From the NCBI RefSeq assembly GCF_001261715.1, contig NZ_CVRU01000015.1, forward strand, positions 1 to 49,509: a DNA stretch of 49,509 nucleotides. The letters run 5' to 3'. Both the position numbers and the translations under genes were made by a program. Of the stretch, positions 17,219 through 27,850 are shown in pieces. Below the pieces are notes generated by a model. That model worked only from the letters and a program-made list of their open reading frames with translations, did no database searches and was not told the DNA's origin. The stretch comes from Dysgonomonas sp. HGC4. GTDB taxonomy: Bacteria; Bacteroidota; Bacteroidia; Bacteroidales; Dysgonomonadaceae. Every line of letters begins with the position of its first letter. Positions within the stretch are counted from its first letter, which is position 1.

Positions 17219-18847
17219 ATGAAAGCAAATATATTGACAAAAATAGCCTTATCTGCATTATTGGGATGTTCGGTTATTGCCTGCGATGAAGCAAGTTTTC
17301 TGGATACATCAAATCCCAATGAAGTAACTAATGATAACTTCTGGCGGGATGAGGCAGACGCCAATTCGGCTATGGCTACAATCTATTCTCCTATCAGGGG
17401 ACAGATGTATGGTTACTTTGGAGCTTTTACTGGTTTTCAGAACCAAAATGTAAGAGCTGACGATGTGTGGACAATTTATGATGACCTGCAAACATGGGAT
17501 ATCGCTGTATTTCAAAATGATCCGAATACAGACCGTTATGATTTTGGAAGTTTTTATTCATCCATAAACAGAGCAAATGTCTTTTTGGAAAATATTGACA
17601 GAGTTCCTATGGACGATGCCAAAAAAGACCAAATGATTGGAGAGGCACATTTTCTTCGTGGATTTAATTACTTCTTATTGGTAACCAATTATGGTGAAGC
17701 TCCCTTACGCCTAAAACCAGTTGTATTTACTGCAGATGCTATGGCGCCTAGCGCTTCGTCTGAAGAGTTGTGGAAGCAAGTGATGGCTGATATGACCGAA
17801 GCTAAAAACAGACTACCTATCGATCGTCCCGCAGAAGAAGCAGGACGTGTAACAAAAGGTGCTGCAATTGCTTATCTGGGCAAATCGTATATCTATCAGA
17901 AACAGTATAAAGAAGGAAAACAAGAGCTTGAAATCATAATGAAAAGCCCCTATAAGTATGACCTGATGGCTAATTATGAGGATAACTTTACTCCCAACTT
18001 TAAGTTTAATAAAGAATCGATCTTTGAGCTTAATTACGCCAAATATGGTAGTGGAAGTTGGGGCGCAGAAGGTGCAAACGATACTCAGGGAATGGTATTA
18101 CCCAACTTTATAGGTGCTCCGCTTACAGGAGGTTGGTTTAAGATGATGCCTACTGCATCGGTCATCGATGAATTTCTGGTAGAAAAACGTCCTAATGGAT
18201 CAGAATCACTTTTCGATAAGCGAATATATACCAACTTCTTCTTTAAATATTCGGATTACGGAGATGTGAAAGCAGACGAAAAATGGTATGGAAATCGTTA
18301 TAGCTTCGATCAGCTATGGAAATCGACTGAGGGTAAAAGATCGGGAGGAAAACAACCCATCTATTCTGAAATTAATGGAAAAGAAGGACGCTTTTTGCCT
18401 AAAAAATTTACAGCTTTCTGGCTTGATAAGGAAAATGGCGATAGCATGTATAATCCTGAGCCAATAGATAATAATTACCGAGTTATGCGTTTTGCCGAAA
18501 TTCTATTACTGCATGCAGAAGCTGCAATCAATAGTGGAAATTTAGCAGAAGCTGCAACAGATCTTAACCGCATAAGAAATCGAGCAGGCTTACCCAATAA
18601 AACATGGGGTGGAGCAAGTGAGCTAATGGCAGAAATACAACATCAAAATTTACTTGAGTTTTGGTTTGAAGGACATCGTTTCTTCGACTTACAACGCTGG
18701 CATACAGCTCCCGAAATCAAAGATATTTTCGTGAAAAACAAAAAGCAAGGAGCCGATAAATTCAAAGAAAAATATACGGTATACCCACTACCTCAATCAG
18801 AATTAAATACTAATACAGAAATCCAACAACACCCGTTGTGGAGATAA
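17219..18847 (+). CDS. SusD/RagB-family nutrient-binding lipoprotein
   Basis: This 542-aa surface lipoprotein has a lipobox ending in Cys22 (SVIACDEASF). It has the N-terminal SusD-like features (FLDTSNPNEVTNDNFWRDEADANSAMATIY) and TPR-type helices, including MIGEAHFLRGFNYFLLVTNYGEAPL. The C-terminal RagB/SusD signature is DLNRIRNRAGLPNK and LLEFWFEGHRFFDLQRWH. It caps the SusC barrel and captures the glycan at the cell surface. The pair is encoded in the usual order, separated by 132 bases. An imperfect GC-richer hairpin follows the stop codon, which might lower transcript levels of the downstream enzymes relative to susCD. Confidence 0.95.
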   Translation: MKANILTKIALSALLGCSVIACDEASFLDTSNPNEVTNDNFWRDEADANSAMATIYSPIRGQMYGYFGAFTGFQNQNVRADDVWTIYDDLQTWDIAVFQNDPNTDRYDFGSFYSSINRANVFLENIDRVPMDDAKKDQMIGEAHFLRGFNYFLLVTNYGEAPLRLKPVVFTADAMAPSASSEELWKQVMADMTEAKNRLPIDRPAEEAGRVTKGAAIAYLGKSYIYQKQYKEGKQELEIIMKSPYKYDLMANYEDNFTPNFKFNKESIFELNYAKYGSGSWGAEGANDTQGMVLPNFIGAPLTGGWFKMMPTASVIDEFLVEKRPNGSESLFDKRIYTNFFFKYSDYGDVKADEKWYGNRYSFDQLWKSTEGKRSGGKQPIYSEINGKEGRFLPKKFTAFWLDKENGDSMYNPEPIDNNYRVMRFAEILLLHAEAAINSGNLAEAATDLNRIRNRAGLPNKTWGGASELMAEIQHQNLLEFWFEGHRFFDLQRWHTAPEIKDIFVKNKKQGADKFKEKYTVYPLPQSELNTNTEIQQHPLWR

Positions 18848-18873
18848 TATGAAAAACACGCATATTTGGGAAT

Positions 18874-18910
18874 AGAAGGGGAGAGGATGATTCCTTCATC
18901 CCTCCCTTCT
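18874..18910 (+). terminator. Imperfect hairpin after susD
   Basis: AGAAGGG at 18874-18880 pairs with CCCTTCT at 18904-18910, and the inner GAGAGGATGA pairs imperfectly with TTCATCCCTC. No T-tract follows, so partial termination or an RNA-stability element between susD and the next gene is more likely than a full stop. Confidence 0.45.
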
Positions 18911-18947
18911 CTATTAAAGGGAATGATTGAATTTTAAATTGGATAGT

Positions 18948-20765
18948 ATGAAAAATACAAGAATGAAAATTACTAAACAACTATTTAGTAAGATATTAAT
19001 ATTCATATTGGTTACAGTGTTTGTTTATTCTTGTGATAAAGATGATCATTCAGGTGGTTTACCAACTTCGCCTTCTGGTGAAGTTTTGAAATCGCTTATT
19101 TTGGAAGGCAGCTTGCTTATAGAAGCTTCAAAGCAAGGGGATAAAACTCATTTTGTTTTTGAGACTGATACTTTAGATATTCCTTCAGTTGAAATACGGT
19201 CATTGGAGATGGATAAGGAGAAGTGGAATACCAAACTAACTTTTTCTGATAATTCGGTTCTGGAAATTCCGACTCTCGGAAATGCTATAAAGATTGATAA
19301 AAGTCAGGTAAAGCTTAATCCTACGGGTTATGCACCGCTTTCGGCTCAGTTAACTTACTCGGCACCGGTTGAGGGAAAGATTAAGATGAGAATAAAGAGT
19401 AAGAATAAAAACGTTGAAGATATAACACATCTTTTTACAAAATACGGATATAATCATCAAGTCTACTTACATGGGTTATATGCCGACTATAACAATACAG
19501 TTTATATATCGCTTACAGATAAAAAAGGAAATGAACGAGCTACAGATTCTGTAACAATAAAAACAGAACCTATATCTATTGCTATGCCCGAAATAAGGGT
19601 TAGTAAATCCGATGCTTCTAAAATGGAGGCAGGGCTCACATTAGTCAGTTATATTGGAGATCATGAGTATGATACATCTCGTCCTTTTATGATAGATGCA
19701 GTAGGTGAAGTTAGGTGGTTTCTGTCGTTGAAAGGTCATCCTTTATTACAATATTTTGCTGCTTGCTCGGGGCTTAAACGTCTAAAAGATGGTAATTTTT
19801 TAACTGCTGGATTAGCTTCTGGTTTGATATATGAACTGAATATGGTAGGTGAAGTTATCAAAACATGGGACATCGGAGCAAAAGGGTATGATTTCCATCG
19901 CGATATTATAGAGATTCCCAATGGTAACTTTATTCTTGCAGCAACCAACAAAAATAGTGTTGGTGGTTATGTTTTCGATGAAATGATTGAAGTAAACCGC
20001 GAAACAGGGGCTATTGTTACTGTATGGGATTTCAAGCAATCTTTGGATGAAAACAGAAAAGAATATACCGACCATTTTAGTCCGAAAGATTGGGCTCATC
20101 AAAACGGTATTGCATATTCAGAAAGCGATGATGCAGTTATAGTTTCTCATCGTTTTCAAGGAGTAGCCAAGTTGGATCGTAATAATCGTGTGAAATGGAT
20201 ACTATCATCCCATAGAGGTTGGACTAAAAATAGAAGGAATGAAATGCTAGCTTCTTACTTGTTACAACCATTGGATGGTGCAGGCAATAAAATACAAGAT
20301 GAGGATGTTAAAAATGGATACCGTGGCTCTGATTCGTTCGATTGGTCATGGGGACCTCACTGTCCTGTACTCCTCTCAGATGGTAAGTTATTACTTTTTG
20401 ATAATGGATATTACAGACATTATGGTGTCGAAAAAGATAAACCGTATAGTAGAGCTGTTGAATATAAGATCAATGAATCGGGAATGACAATACAGCAAAC
20501 CTGGGAATTTGGTAAAGAACTCGGAAAGAATGGCTATTCATCCATTGTTTCTTCTGCTCAATATTTGCCTCAGACCGATCATATATTATTCGGATCGGGA
20601 GCAATAGGCTTCGTAGGTAAAGAGGTAAATGCACAAGGGGGAGGACGCATTGTTGAGGTTGACTATAAAACAAAACAGATAGTGTTTGATGTAGAAATGC
20701 AAGTGCCTAACTTTTATGTTTTCCATCGAGTGATGCGTATAGCTTTGTATCCCGACAATGAATAA
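18948..20765 (+). CDS. Arylsulfotransferase (ASST)-family lipoprotein
   Basis: This 605-aa lipoprotein (ATG at 18948; the open frame starts at a TTG upstream) has its lipobox Cys at about residue 29 (VFVYSCDKDD). The N-terminal third looks like an immunoglobulin-like or ASST N-domain region. The rest is a beta-propeller of the arylsulfotransferase family. The family uses a sulfated His and moves sulfate between phenolic compounds without PAPS. Candidate active-site residues are His316 (DFHRD), His384 (AHQNG), Arg402 (SHRFQ) and His471 (GPHCP). The His384-Arg402 spacing of 18 matches His356-Arg374 in the enterobacterial enzyme. It is encoded between susD and a GH130 phosphorylase, so its role here may concern a glycan or glycoside rather than a free phenol. 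Activity is unproven. Confidence 0.8.
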   Translation: MKNTRMKITKQLFSKILIFILVTVFVYSCDKDDHSGGLPTSPSGEVLKSLILEGSLLIEASKQGDKTHFVFETDTLDIPSVEIRSLEMDKEKWNTKLTFSDNSVLEIPTLGNAIKIDKSQVKLNPTGYAPLSAQLTYSAPVEGKIKMRIKSKNKNVEDITHLFTKYGYNHQVYLHGLYADYNNTVYISLTDKKGNERATDSVTIKTEPISIAMPEIRVSKSDASKMEAGLTLVSYIGDHEYDTSRPFMIDAVGEVRWFLSLKGHPLLQYFAACSGLKRLKDGNFLTAGLASGLIYELNMVGEVIKTWDIGAKGYDFHRDIIEIPNGNFILAATNKNSVGGYVFDEMIEVNRETGAIVTVWDFKQSLDENRKEYTDHFSPKDWAHQNGIAYSESDDAVIVSHRFQGVAKLDRNNRVKWILSSHRGWTKNRRNEMLASYLLQPLDGAGNKIQDEDVKNGYRGSDSFDWSWGPHCPVLLSDGKLLLFDNGYYRHYGVEKDKPYSRAVEYKINESGMTIQQTWEFGKELGKNGYSSIVSSAQYLPQTDHILFGSGAIGFVGKEVNAQGGGRIVEVDYKTKQIVFDVEMQVPNFYVFHRVMRIALYPDNE

Positions 20766-20819
20766 ATAGAATATTATATTTTAAAACAACTATAACTGGC
20801 AAACTTAACAAGGAATATT

Positions 20820-21995
20820 ATGGCAGATTTTTTTAATAACAGACTAGATGTTATAAATGAGCGATATAGAGAATTAATTGAACGTAAGAATGAAAAAATA
20901 TTACCGGGCAATGGAATTTTCGAACGCTACAAATACCCTATATTAACAGCAGAACACACTCCGGTTTTTTGGCGTTATGATATGAATCGCGAAACAAACC
21001 CTTACTTTATGGAGCGTTTTGGGATTAATGCGGTCTTTAATGCAGGTGCTATTAAATGGCAGGGAAAATATCTGATAATAGCCCGTGTTGAAGGATATGA
21101 TAGAAAATCATTTTTTGCAATAGCAGAAAGTCCTAATGGTGTCGATAACTTTCGATTCTGGGATTATCCTATTTTATTGCCCGAAACGGAAAATTTGGGA
21201 ACAAATGTCTATGATATGCGTTTAACTGCACATGAAGATGGCTGGATATATGGTATTTTCTGTGTTGAAAGAAGAGACCCATTAGTAGCAAAAGGTGATT
21301 TATCCTCTGCTATGGCAACAGCGGGAATTGTAAGAACCAGAGATCTTAAAGAGTGGGAGCGCTTACCCGACCTTATTTCTAACAGTCAGCAACGTAATGT
21401 GGTATTGCATCCTGAATTTGTCAACGGAAAATACGCTCTTTATACACGTCCGCAAGACAGCTTTATCGATGCCGGAAAGGGTGGAGGTATAGGTTGGGCA
21501 TTGGTAGATGATATGACTCATGCAAAAGTAGAGGAAGAAAAAATTATCAATTATCGCTATTACCATACCATCAAGGAAGCCAAGAACGGAGAAGGGCCTC
21601 ACCCGATTAAAACACCTAAGGGATGGTTACATTTGGCTCATGGGGTGAGAAATTGTGCTGCGGGCTTACGTTATGTTCTTTACCTGTATTTGACTGATCT
21701 TGAAGATCCGACGAAACTAATAGCCGAACCCGGTGGTTATTTTATGGCTCCCGTTGGAGAAGAGCGGGTAGGGGATGTCTCCAATGTGCTGTTTAGTAAC
21801 GGATGGATAGTGGATGACGATGGAACCGTTTATATCTATTATGCATCATCGGATACTACTATGCATGTAGCAACTTCATCTATTAACAGGTTGTTGGATT
21901 ATTGTTTGAATACAGCTCCCGATGGTTATAGGTCTTCTAAATCTGTTGAAACCTTGAATCAAATAATAGATAAGAATCGACAAATAAAGTCATAG
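20820..21995 (+). CDS. GH130 4-O-beta-D-mannosyl-D-glucose phosphorylase
   Basis: This 391-aa cytoplasmic enzyme has no signal peptide. It closely resembles the mannosylglucose phosphorylase (MGP) of Bacteroides fragilis as I remember that sequence, including [61 protein letters not shown] and [24 protein letters not shown]. The catalytic general acid corresponds to Asp132 in VYDMRL. The reaction is phosphorolysis of Man-beta-1,4-Glc to alpha-mannose 1-phosphate and glucose. It follows the ASST-family gene by 54 bases and precedes the GPH symporter, the order expected for import of a disaccharide and its cytoplasmic phosphorolysis. The mannobiose 2-epimerase and endo-mannanase that accompany MGP in Bacteroides are not in this window. 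Confidence 0.92.
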   Translation: MADFFNNRLDVINERYRELIERKNEKILPGNGIFERYKYPILTAEHTPVFWRYDMNRETNPYFMERFGINAVFNAGAIKWQGKYLIIARVEGYDRKSFFAIAESPNGVDNFRFWDYPILLPETENLGTNVYDMRLTAHEDGWIYGIFCVERRDPLVAKGDLSSAMATAGIVRTRDLKEWERLPDLISNSQQRNVVLHPEFVNGKYALYTRPQDSFIDAGKGGGIGWALVDDMTHAKVEEEKIINYRYYHTIKEAKNGEGPHPIKTPKGWLHLAHGVRNCAAGLRYVLYLYLTDLEDPTKLIAEPGGYFMAPVGEERVGDVSNVLFSNGWIVDDDGTVYIYYASSDTTMHVATSSINRLLDYCLNTAPDGYRSSKSVETLNQIIDKNRQIKS

Positions 21996-22003
21996 TTTAT
22001 AAA

Positions 22004-22017
22004 GATTTCAGACCTAT
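22004..22017. repeat. Degenerate AGGTC..GACCT palindrome, copy 4
   Basis: GATTTCAGACCTAT keeps the right arm AGACCT and the flank ATTTA seen in copy 2, but the left arm is degraded (GATTT for GGTCT). It lies just after the GH130 gene. Confidence 0.35.
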
Positions 22018-22107
22018 TTATTGCCTAAGGTAAGAGTTACAGCAATAATTAGTTGTCACGATTATATATGTAGCAATAAATAGTTGAAATTACTTAAAAT
22101 ATATCTA

Positions 22108-23517
22108 ATGAGTACAAGTACAGAGATAGTAAAATTAAAAGAGAAGATAGGTTACGGGCTTGGCGATGCAGCTTCATCAATGTTTTGGAAGTTGTTCACC
22201 ATGTATTTACTGTTCTTTTATACCGATGTCTTTGGTATGGAAGCAGCAGTGGCCGGTACTATGTTTCTTATAACCCGTATTTGGGATTCTCTTCTAGATC
22301 CGGTAATTGGTGTAATGGCAGATCGTACCGAAAGCCGATGGGGAAAATTCAGACCCTACTTACTGTGGGTGGCAATACCCTTTGCCGTGATTGGGGTCTT
22401 TACTTTTACAACTCCTGATTTTGGGACTTCGGGCAAGATTGTTTATGCCTATGTTACTTACTCTTTGATGATGATGATTTATTCTTTAATTAACGTTCCG
22501 TACGCTTCTTTGCTGGGAGTGATGTCTCCTGATCCTAAGACTAGAACTGAACTTTCATCCTACCGCATGATTTTTGCTTTTATAGGCAGTATTTTGGTAT
22601 TGCTTTTGGTAGAACCTTTGGTGGAGTTCTTTAGTAAAGGGTCTGGGGATGCGCTTCCTAATTTAAGGTTTGGATGGCAGATGGCTGGTGTTGTTTTTGG
22701 AGTAATAGCCGTTATCTTCTTTCTAGGGTGCTTTTTGTGGACAAAAGAACGGGTAAAACCTATTAATGAGTCAACTAATTCGTTGAAAGACGATGTAATG
22801 GATCTCTTGAAAAATAAGCCTTGGTGGATTTTGCTAGGAGCGGGTATAGCTACCTTGATATTCAATTCGATAAGAGATGGTGCTGCTGTTTACTATTTCA
22901 AGTATTATGTAGCCGACGTTCCCGGATTTTCTCTAGGTTTTATTGATTCATCTTTGTCTCTTACAACTATCTATCTGGTTTTGGGGCAAGCTGCCAATAT
23001 AGTTGGGATTATTCTTGTAACACCTCTTTCAGGCAAAATAGGCAAGAAATTTACTTATCTTTTGGCTATGTCATGTGCTGCGGTATTCAGCGTTATTTTC
23101 TACTTTTTGAAAAGCACTGATGTTGCTCTAATTCTTGTTTTACAGGTTCTTATTAGTATTTGTGCTGGTGCTGTAACACCGTTGCTGTGGTCGATGTACG
23201 CTGATATCGCCGATTATTCGGAATGGAAAAGCGGACGAAGAGCCACAGGGCTTATATTCTCATCTTCTTCGATGTCTCAAAAATTCGGATGGTCTATTGG
23301 TGGTGCTTTAACAGGATGGCTACTGGCTTATTTTGGTTTTAAAGCAAATGTGGTACAAACCGAAGAGGCTCAATATGGAATCCGCTTGATGCTTAGTTTC
23401 CTTCCTGCCGCAGGTACGATTCTTTCCGTTATATTTATATCCTTTTATCCTCTTTCCGAAAAGAAGTTAGTGAATATAACTAAAGAGTTGAAAGCTCAAC
23501 GAGACAATGCAGAGTAA
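22108..23517 (+). CDS. GPH-family sugar:cation symporter (MFS)
   Basis: This 469-aa inner-membrane transporter has twelve predicted membrane segments. The ATG at 22108 is used; an in-frame TTG lies eight codons upstream. The start KEKIGYGLGDAASSMFWKL and the loop RIWDSLLDPVIGVMADRTESRWGKFRPYLLW are diagnostic of the glycoside-pentoside-hexuronide (MelB-like) family. The second-half loop YADIADYSEWKSGRRATGLIFS is typical too. In mannan loci of Bacteroides a similar symporter is encoded beside the mannosylglucose phosphorylase, so it probably imports mannosylglucose or mannobiose for the upstream GH130 enzyme. It is the last gene of the utilization cluster, and a strong terminator follows. Confidence 0.92.
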   Translation: MSTSTEIVKLKEKIGYGLGDAASSMFWKLFTMYLLFFYTDVFGMEAAVAGTMFLITRIWDSLLDPVIGVMADRTESRWGKFRPYLLWVAIPFAVIGVFTFTTPDFGTSGKIVYAYVTYSLMMMIYSLINVPYASLLGVMSPDPKTRTELSSYRMIFAFIGSILVLLLVEPLVEFFSKGSGDALPNLRFGWQMAGVVFGVIAVIFFLGCFLWTKERVKPINESTNSLKDDVMDLLKNKPWWILLGAGIATLIFNSIRDGAAVYYFKYYVADVPGFSLGFIDSSLSLTTIYLVLGQAANIVGIILVTPLSGKIGKKFTYLLAMSCAAVFSVIFYFLKSTDVALILVLQVLISICAGAVTPLLWSMYADIADYSEWKSGRRATGLIFSSSSMSQKFGWSIGGALTGWLLAYFGFKANVVQTEEAQYGIRLMLSFLPAAGTILSVIFISFYPLSEKKLVNITKELKAQRDNAE

Positions 23518-23568
23518 TAGAGGTACTAATAGTCTTGTTGCAAAATAGTTTGACTGATAATTAATATA

Positions 23569-23602
23569 AAAAGGGTTTCAAATTCGTATTTGAAACCCTT
23601 TT
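23569..23602. terminator. Bidirectional intrinsic terminator
   Basis: A perfect 15-bp stem (AAAAGGGTTTCAAAT and its complement) has a TCGT loop. It lies between the convergent ends of the symporter gene and guaB. Confidence 0.92.
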
Positions 23603-23622
23603 CTAATGTTTTCTATTTTATA

Positions 23623-25194
<1,572 letters not shown>

Positions 25195-25223
25195 TTATTG
25201 AAGAATGACATTTATCAATAAAA

Positions 25224-25253
25224 AAGTCCCCAATTTAATCAATTTGGGGACTT
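25224..25253 (-). terminator. Intrinsic terminator after tamL
   Basis: A 10-bp stem AAGTCCCCAA/TTGGGGACTT has a 10-base inner loop. On the minus strand it is followed by a T-run, so it ends the tamL transcript before guaB. Confidence 0.85.
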
Positions 25254-25290
25254 ATAGAATTTTTTATTTTATACTTTGTTTTGAATTTTC

Positions 25291-27570
25291 TTAGAATGGA
25301 TATCCAATTGCAAAGTGCCATGCTGTTCTGTTGAGAGCGGGCTTGAAAATAACCCAGCGATCGTTTACTGCTCGTCCGGGGTCGTAGGCTCTGATACCAT
25401 AGTCAAAACGGAGAAGTAAGAATCCTAAGTCGAAACGAACACCGGCACCATAAGATAACGCTATCTCTTTATAGAATTTGTTGAATCTGAATTGTCCGTT
25501 AGGCTGAGATTCTTTATAGTTCTTCATTGTCCAGATATTACCTGCATCAATAAATCCTGCAAGTTCAATATATTCTGATACTTTGCTTCGGTATTCAATA
25601 TTCATATCGAGTTTGATATCCCCAACTTGATTTACGAAATCGTTTACTCCGGAGCTGTCTGCAACATAAGATCCTGGACCAAGGTCACGGGTAGCCCATC
25701 CTCTGACACTATTTGCTCCCCCTGCAAAATATCTTGTTTCGAAAGGTAGTACTGCTGAATTACCAAAGGGAGAGGCAACACCTATTCCTATATGGTATGC
25801 GATTCTATTTTTGGTATTTAGTGTATGTGTTTGCGCAAAGCTTAAGTCTCCTTTTATGTACTCGGCAAAACGGATTCCTAATATTTTTTTAGCTCCTAAA
25901 CTGTCTCTTGGTGCATCATAAAATGCTGTTACCAAACGAGGTAAAAGACCACTGACATCTATTCCCGCTCTTATGCTGAATATATTTTTGGGAACTCTTC
26001 TGCCTACTCTACTATTAGCATTAGTATATGTGATGTTATATGTTGTACGCGAAATCAATTGATCTTTGTAACTTTCTTTTAAAATGGGATTACTGTTAGC
26101 TAACCGTTCTTTAAAATCGTTAGATATCCAAGGCATGCGTATATAATTTATATCCCAAAGGTTTACGCTATGAGCAAATTTATTTTGATTGGATGTCCAT
26201 CTATAAGTAAGTGTTGCATTAAAGAACTGTCGGGTGTACTCTTGGCGATGTTGGTTATTAATACCTAAAGAGACCTGTGTACTGGCAGAGGGTTGTTCTC
26301 TCCACTTTGGTTTTAACCAAGGGAATAAAAATTGAGGAAAGGCTAGAGAAGCATCGGCTCCAATCTCAAAAAAGTTTTGGTTTGCCATTTCAGGGTTGCT
26401 CGAATTAGAAATAAACTCATAAGCTCCTCTTAGTTTCAACCTTAAAATCTCGGCTCCATTAAATAAATTTTGGTGTTGATAGGTAATACTTGGTGCAATA
26501 CCTAAATCTCCTGCCGAGTTTGTTCCCTGTATTTCTGTTTGAAAGAAGTGAGTATTTCCGGGTGCAATAGTTATAAGTGCGTCTATATACTGTACACTGT
26601 CGTTTGGGTGGCTAACTTCGGTAAACTGTATGTTGGTTTGTTTAACGACTCCAATGCCATTAAAAGCTCCGGTAGTACGTGTAAATGCCATATCGGAATA
26701 ATATTTTCCGGGACGTATAGCATTATTCCTGTAAAGAGTCGATTTTCTTAAGAATCTATTTTTTCCATAAATCACATTTATTCCTTTATAATTGACTGTG
26801 TCAACTTCTGAGAATAGCTTTTCATTTCCTCTTGCCATCGGATCGAATCCGCTTAATATACTAACGTTCCTTATTTTAAACTTTTTAAATGAAGTGCTGT
26901 CTCTAGGTGGATAAAGCGACAAGAAAAGGTCTACCTGATGTGCATTTAGAGTGGTATCAGCCTTGTAATAAAGTAATTCTTTTGAGAATTTATAATATCC
27001 TATATTTCTTAGATAGGATGTTAGGTTTACTCTAGAGTCTTCGAGGTCAATCTGGTTAAATGTAATTCCTGGTTGTATGCTTGTATATTTTTTTGCGGGA
27101 GCAAGACTTTTTGCAATAGTAGGATTAGCAAGGGTGTAATCGTAGCTGCGTATTTTGTATACTCCGTTGTTATGTATATCATAAGTAACTGTGACTTTTT
27201 TCTTTTGTACTTTGAGAAGAGTATCAACCTCTGCTCTCAAGTATCCCAGATTACTCAACTCTTTAGCTACTTGATTTGCCGAAGTTTTAGTCTGTTGAGG
27301 GTTGTATAAAACGGGTGCTTGTCCCATCTTTTTTATAATGCGATTGAGCCATTTACTTGTATCCTGACCCGCTATGTTATAAATAGCTAACCTTATTTTA
27401 TTATTGGGTTGCTGACGGATAAAGCTTTCGAAATAAGCGCCATCAATTGCTTTTGAATCTGCATCGATATTATATCCCTTTAGCAGATAGCTCCCTTCGG
27501 GAACGTGTTTTGTAGAATTACATGACCATATAGAAAAAAGGATCAGTAGACAATATATTGTTTTTTTCAT
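25291..27570 (-). CDS. tamL: TamL: lipid-anchored BamA/TamA-family outer-membrane protein
   Basis: This is a 759-aa Omp85-superfamily protein. The N-terminus has a lipobox with Cys17 (SIWSCNSTK), unusual for Omp85 proteins elsewhere but characteristic of the Bacteroidetes TamA variant called TamL. POTRA-like repeats occupy about residues 25-400, including VTVTYDIHNNGVYKIRSYDY. A 16-stranded barrel domain follows, with the typical FAGGANSVRGWATRDLGPGSY segment (VRGW loop motif) and a C-terminal strand ending FAIGYPF. TAM-type complexes help assemble outer-membrane proteins or transport lipids. The partner TamB is not encoded in this window. It is transcribed toward guaB but separated from it by a terminator. 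Confidence 0.88.
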   Translation of the reverse strand: MKKTIYCLLILFSIWSCNSTKHVPEGSYLLKGYNIDADSKAIDGAYFESFIRQQPNNKIRLAIYNIAGQDTSKWLNRIIKKMGQAPVLYNPQQTKTSANQVAKELSNLGYLRAEVDTLLKVQKKKVTVTYDIHNNGVYKIRSYDYTLANPTIAKSLAPAKKYTSIQPGITFNQIDLEDSRVNLTSYLRNIGYYKFSKELLYYKADTTLNAHQVDLFLSLYPPRDSTSFKKFKIRNVSILSGFDPMARGNEKLFSEVDTVNYKGINVIYGKNRFLRKSTLYRNNAIRPGKYYSDMAFTRTTGAFNGIGVVKQTNIQFTEVSHPNDSVQYIDALITIAPGNTHFFQTEIQGTNSAGDLGIAPSITYQHQNLFNGAEILRLKLRGAYEFISNSSNPEMANQNFFEIGADASLAFPQFLFPWLKPKWREQPSASTQVSLGINNQHRQEYTRQFFNATLTYRWTSNQNKFAHSVNLWDINYIRMPWISNDFKERLANSNPILKESYKDQLISRTTYNITYTNANSRVGRRVPKNIFSIRAGIDVSGLLPRLVTAFYDAPRDSLGAKKILGIRFAEYIKGDLSFAQTHTLNTKNRIAYHIGIGVASPFGNSAVLPFETRYFAGGANSVRGWATRDLGPGSYVADSSGVNDFVNQVGDIKLDMNIEYRSKVSEYIELAGFIDAGNIWTMKNYKESQPNGQFRFNKFYKEIALSYGAGVRFDLGFLLLRFDYGIRAYDPGRAVNDRWVIFKPALNRTAWHFAIGYPF

Positions 27571-27708
27571 TCGTACTCAAATTGCGGTTCCACACCTGTT
27601 TATTTATTTTTATAAGCACATCTTATATAAAATTTACCAGAGTTCTATAATCCAAGAGTATTTTAGAAAACTCAAATGAAAATATGTGTTATTCTCTGTT
27701 ACTATTTA

Positions 27709-27716
27709 CAAAAGTA
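27709..27716 (-). promoter_or_regulatory. -7 box upstream of tamL
   Basis: TACTTTTG on the minus strand matches TAnnTTTG and would give a leader of about 130 bases. No -33 TTG is seen at the right distance. The remainder of the 280-base tamL-porZ gap holds only the porZ terminator. Confidence 0.35.
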
Positions 27717-27742
27717 ACAAATTGAACTATTTAATTAAAAAA

Positions 27743-27779
27743 AGATTCTTTTATCTCACTATAACGGATAAAAGAATCT
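27743..27779 (-). terminator. Intrinsic terminator after porZ
   Basis: A perfect 13-bp stem AGATTCTTTTATC/GATAAAAGAATCT is followed by a run of seven T on the minus strand. Confidence 0.88.
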
Positions 27780-27850
27780 CTATGTTTTCGAGTATTCGTA
27801 TTAATTTGATTTAAATTCTAATTGTACTGGAGTAAAATAGACTAAATGAA

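Noticed and set aside
22560-22865. Minus-strand open frame of 101 codons inside the symporter gene
   Set aside because: It is antisense to a well-supported transporter gene, of low-complexity basic composition, and has no family signature.
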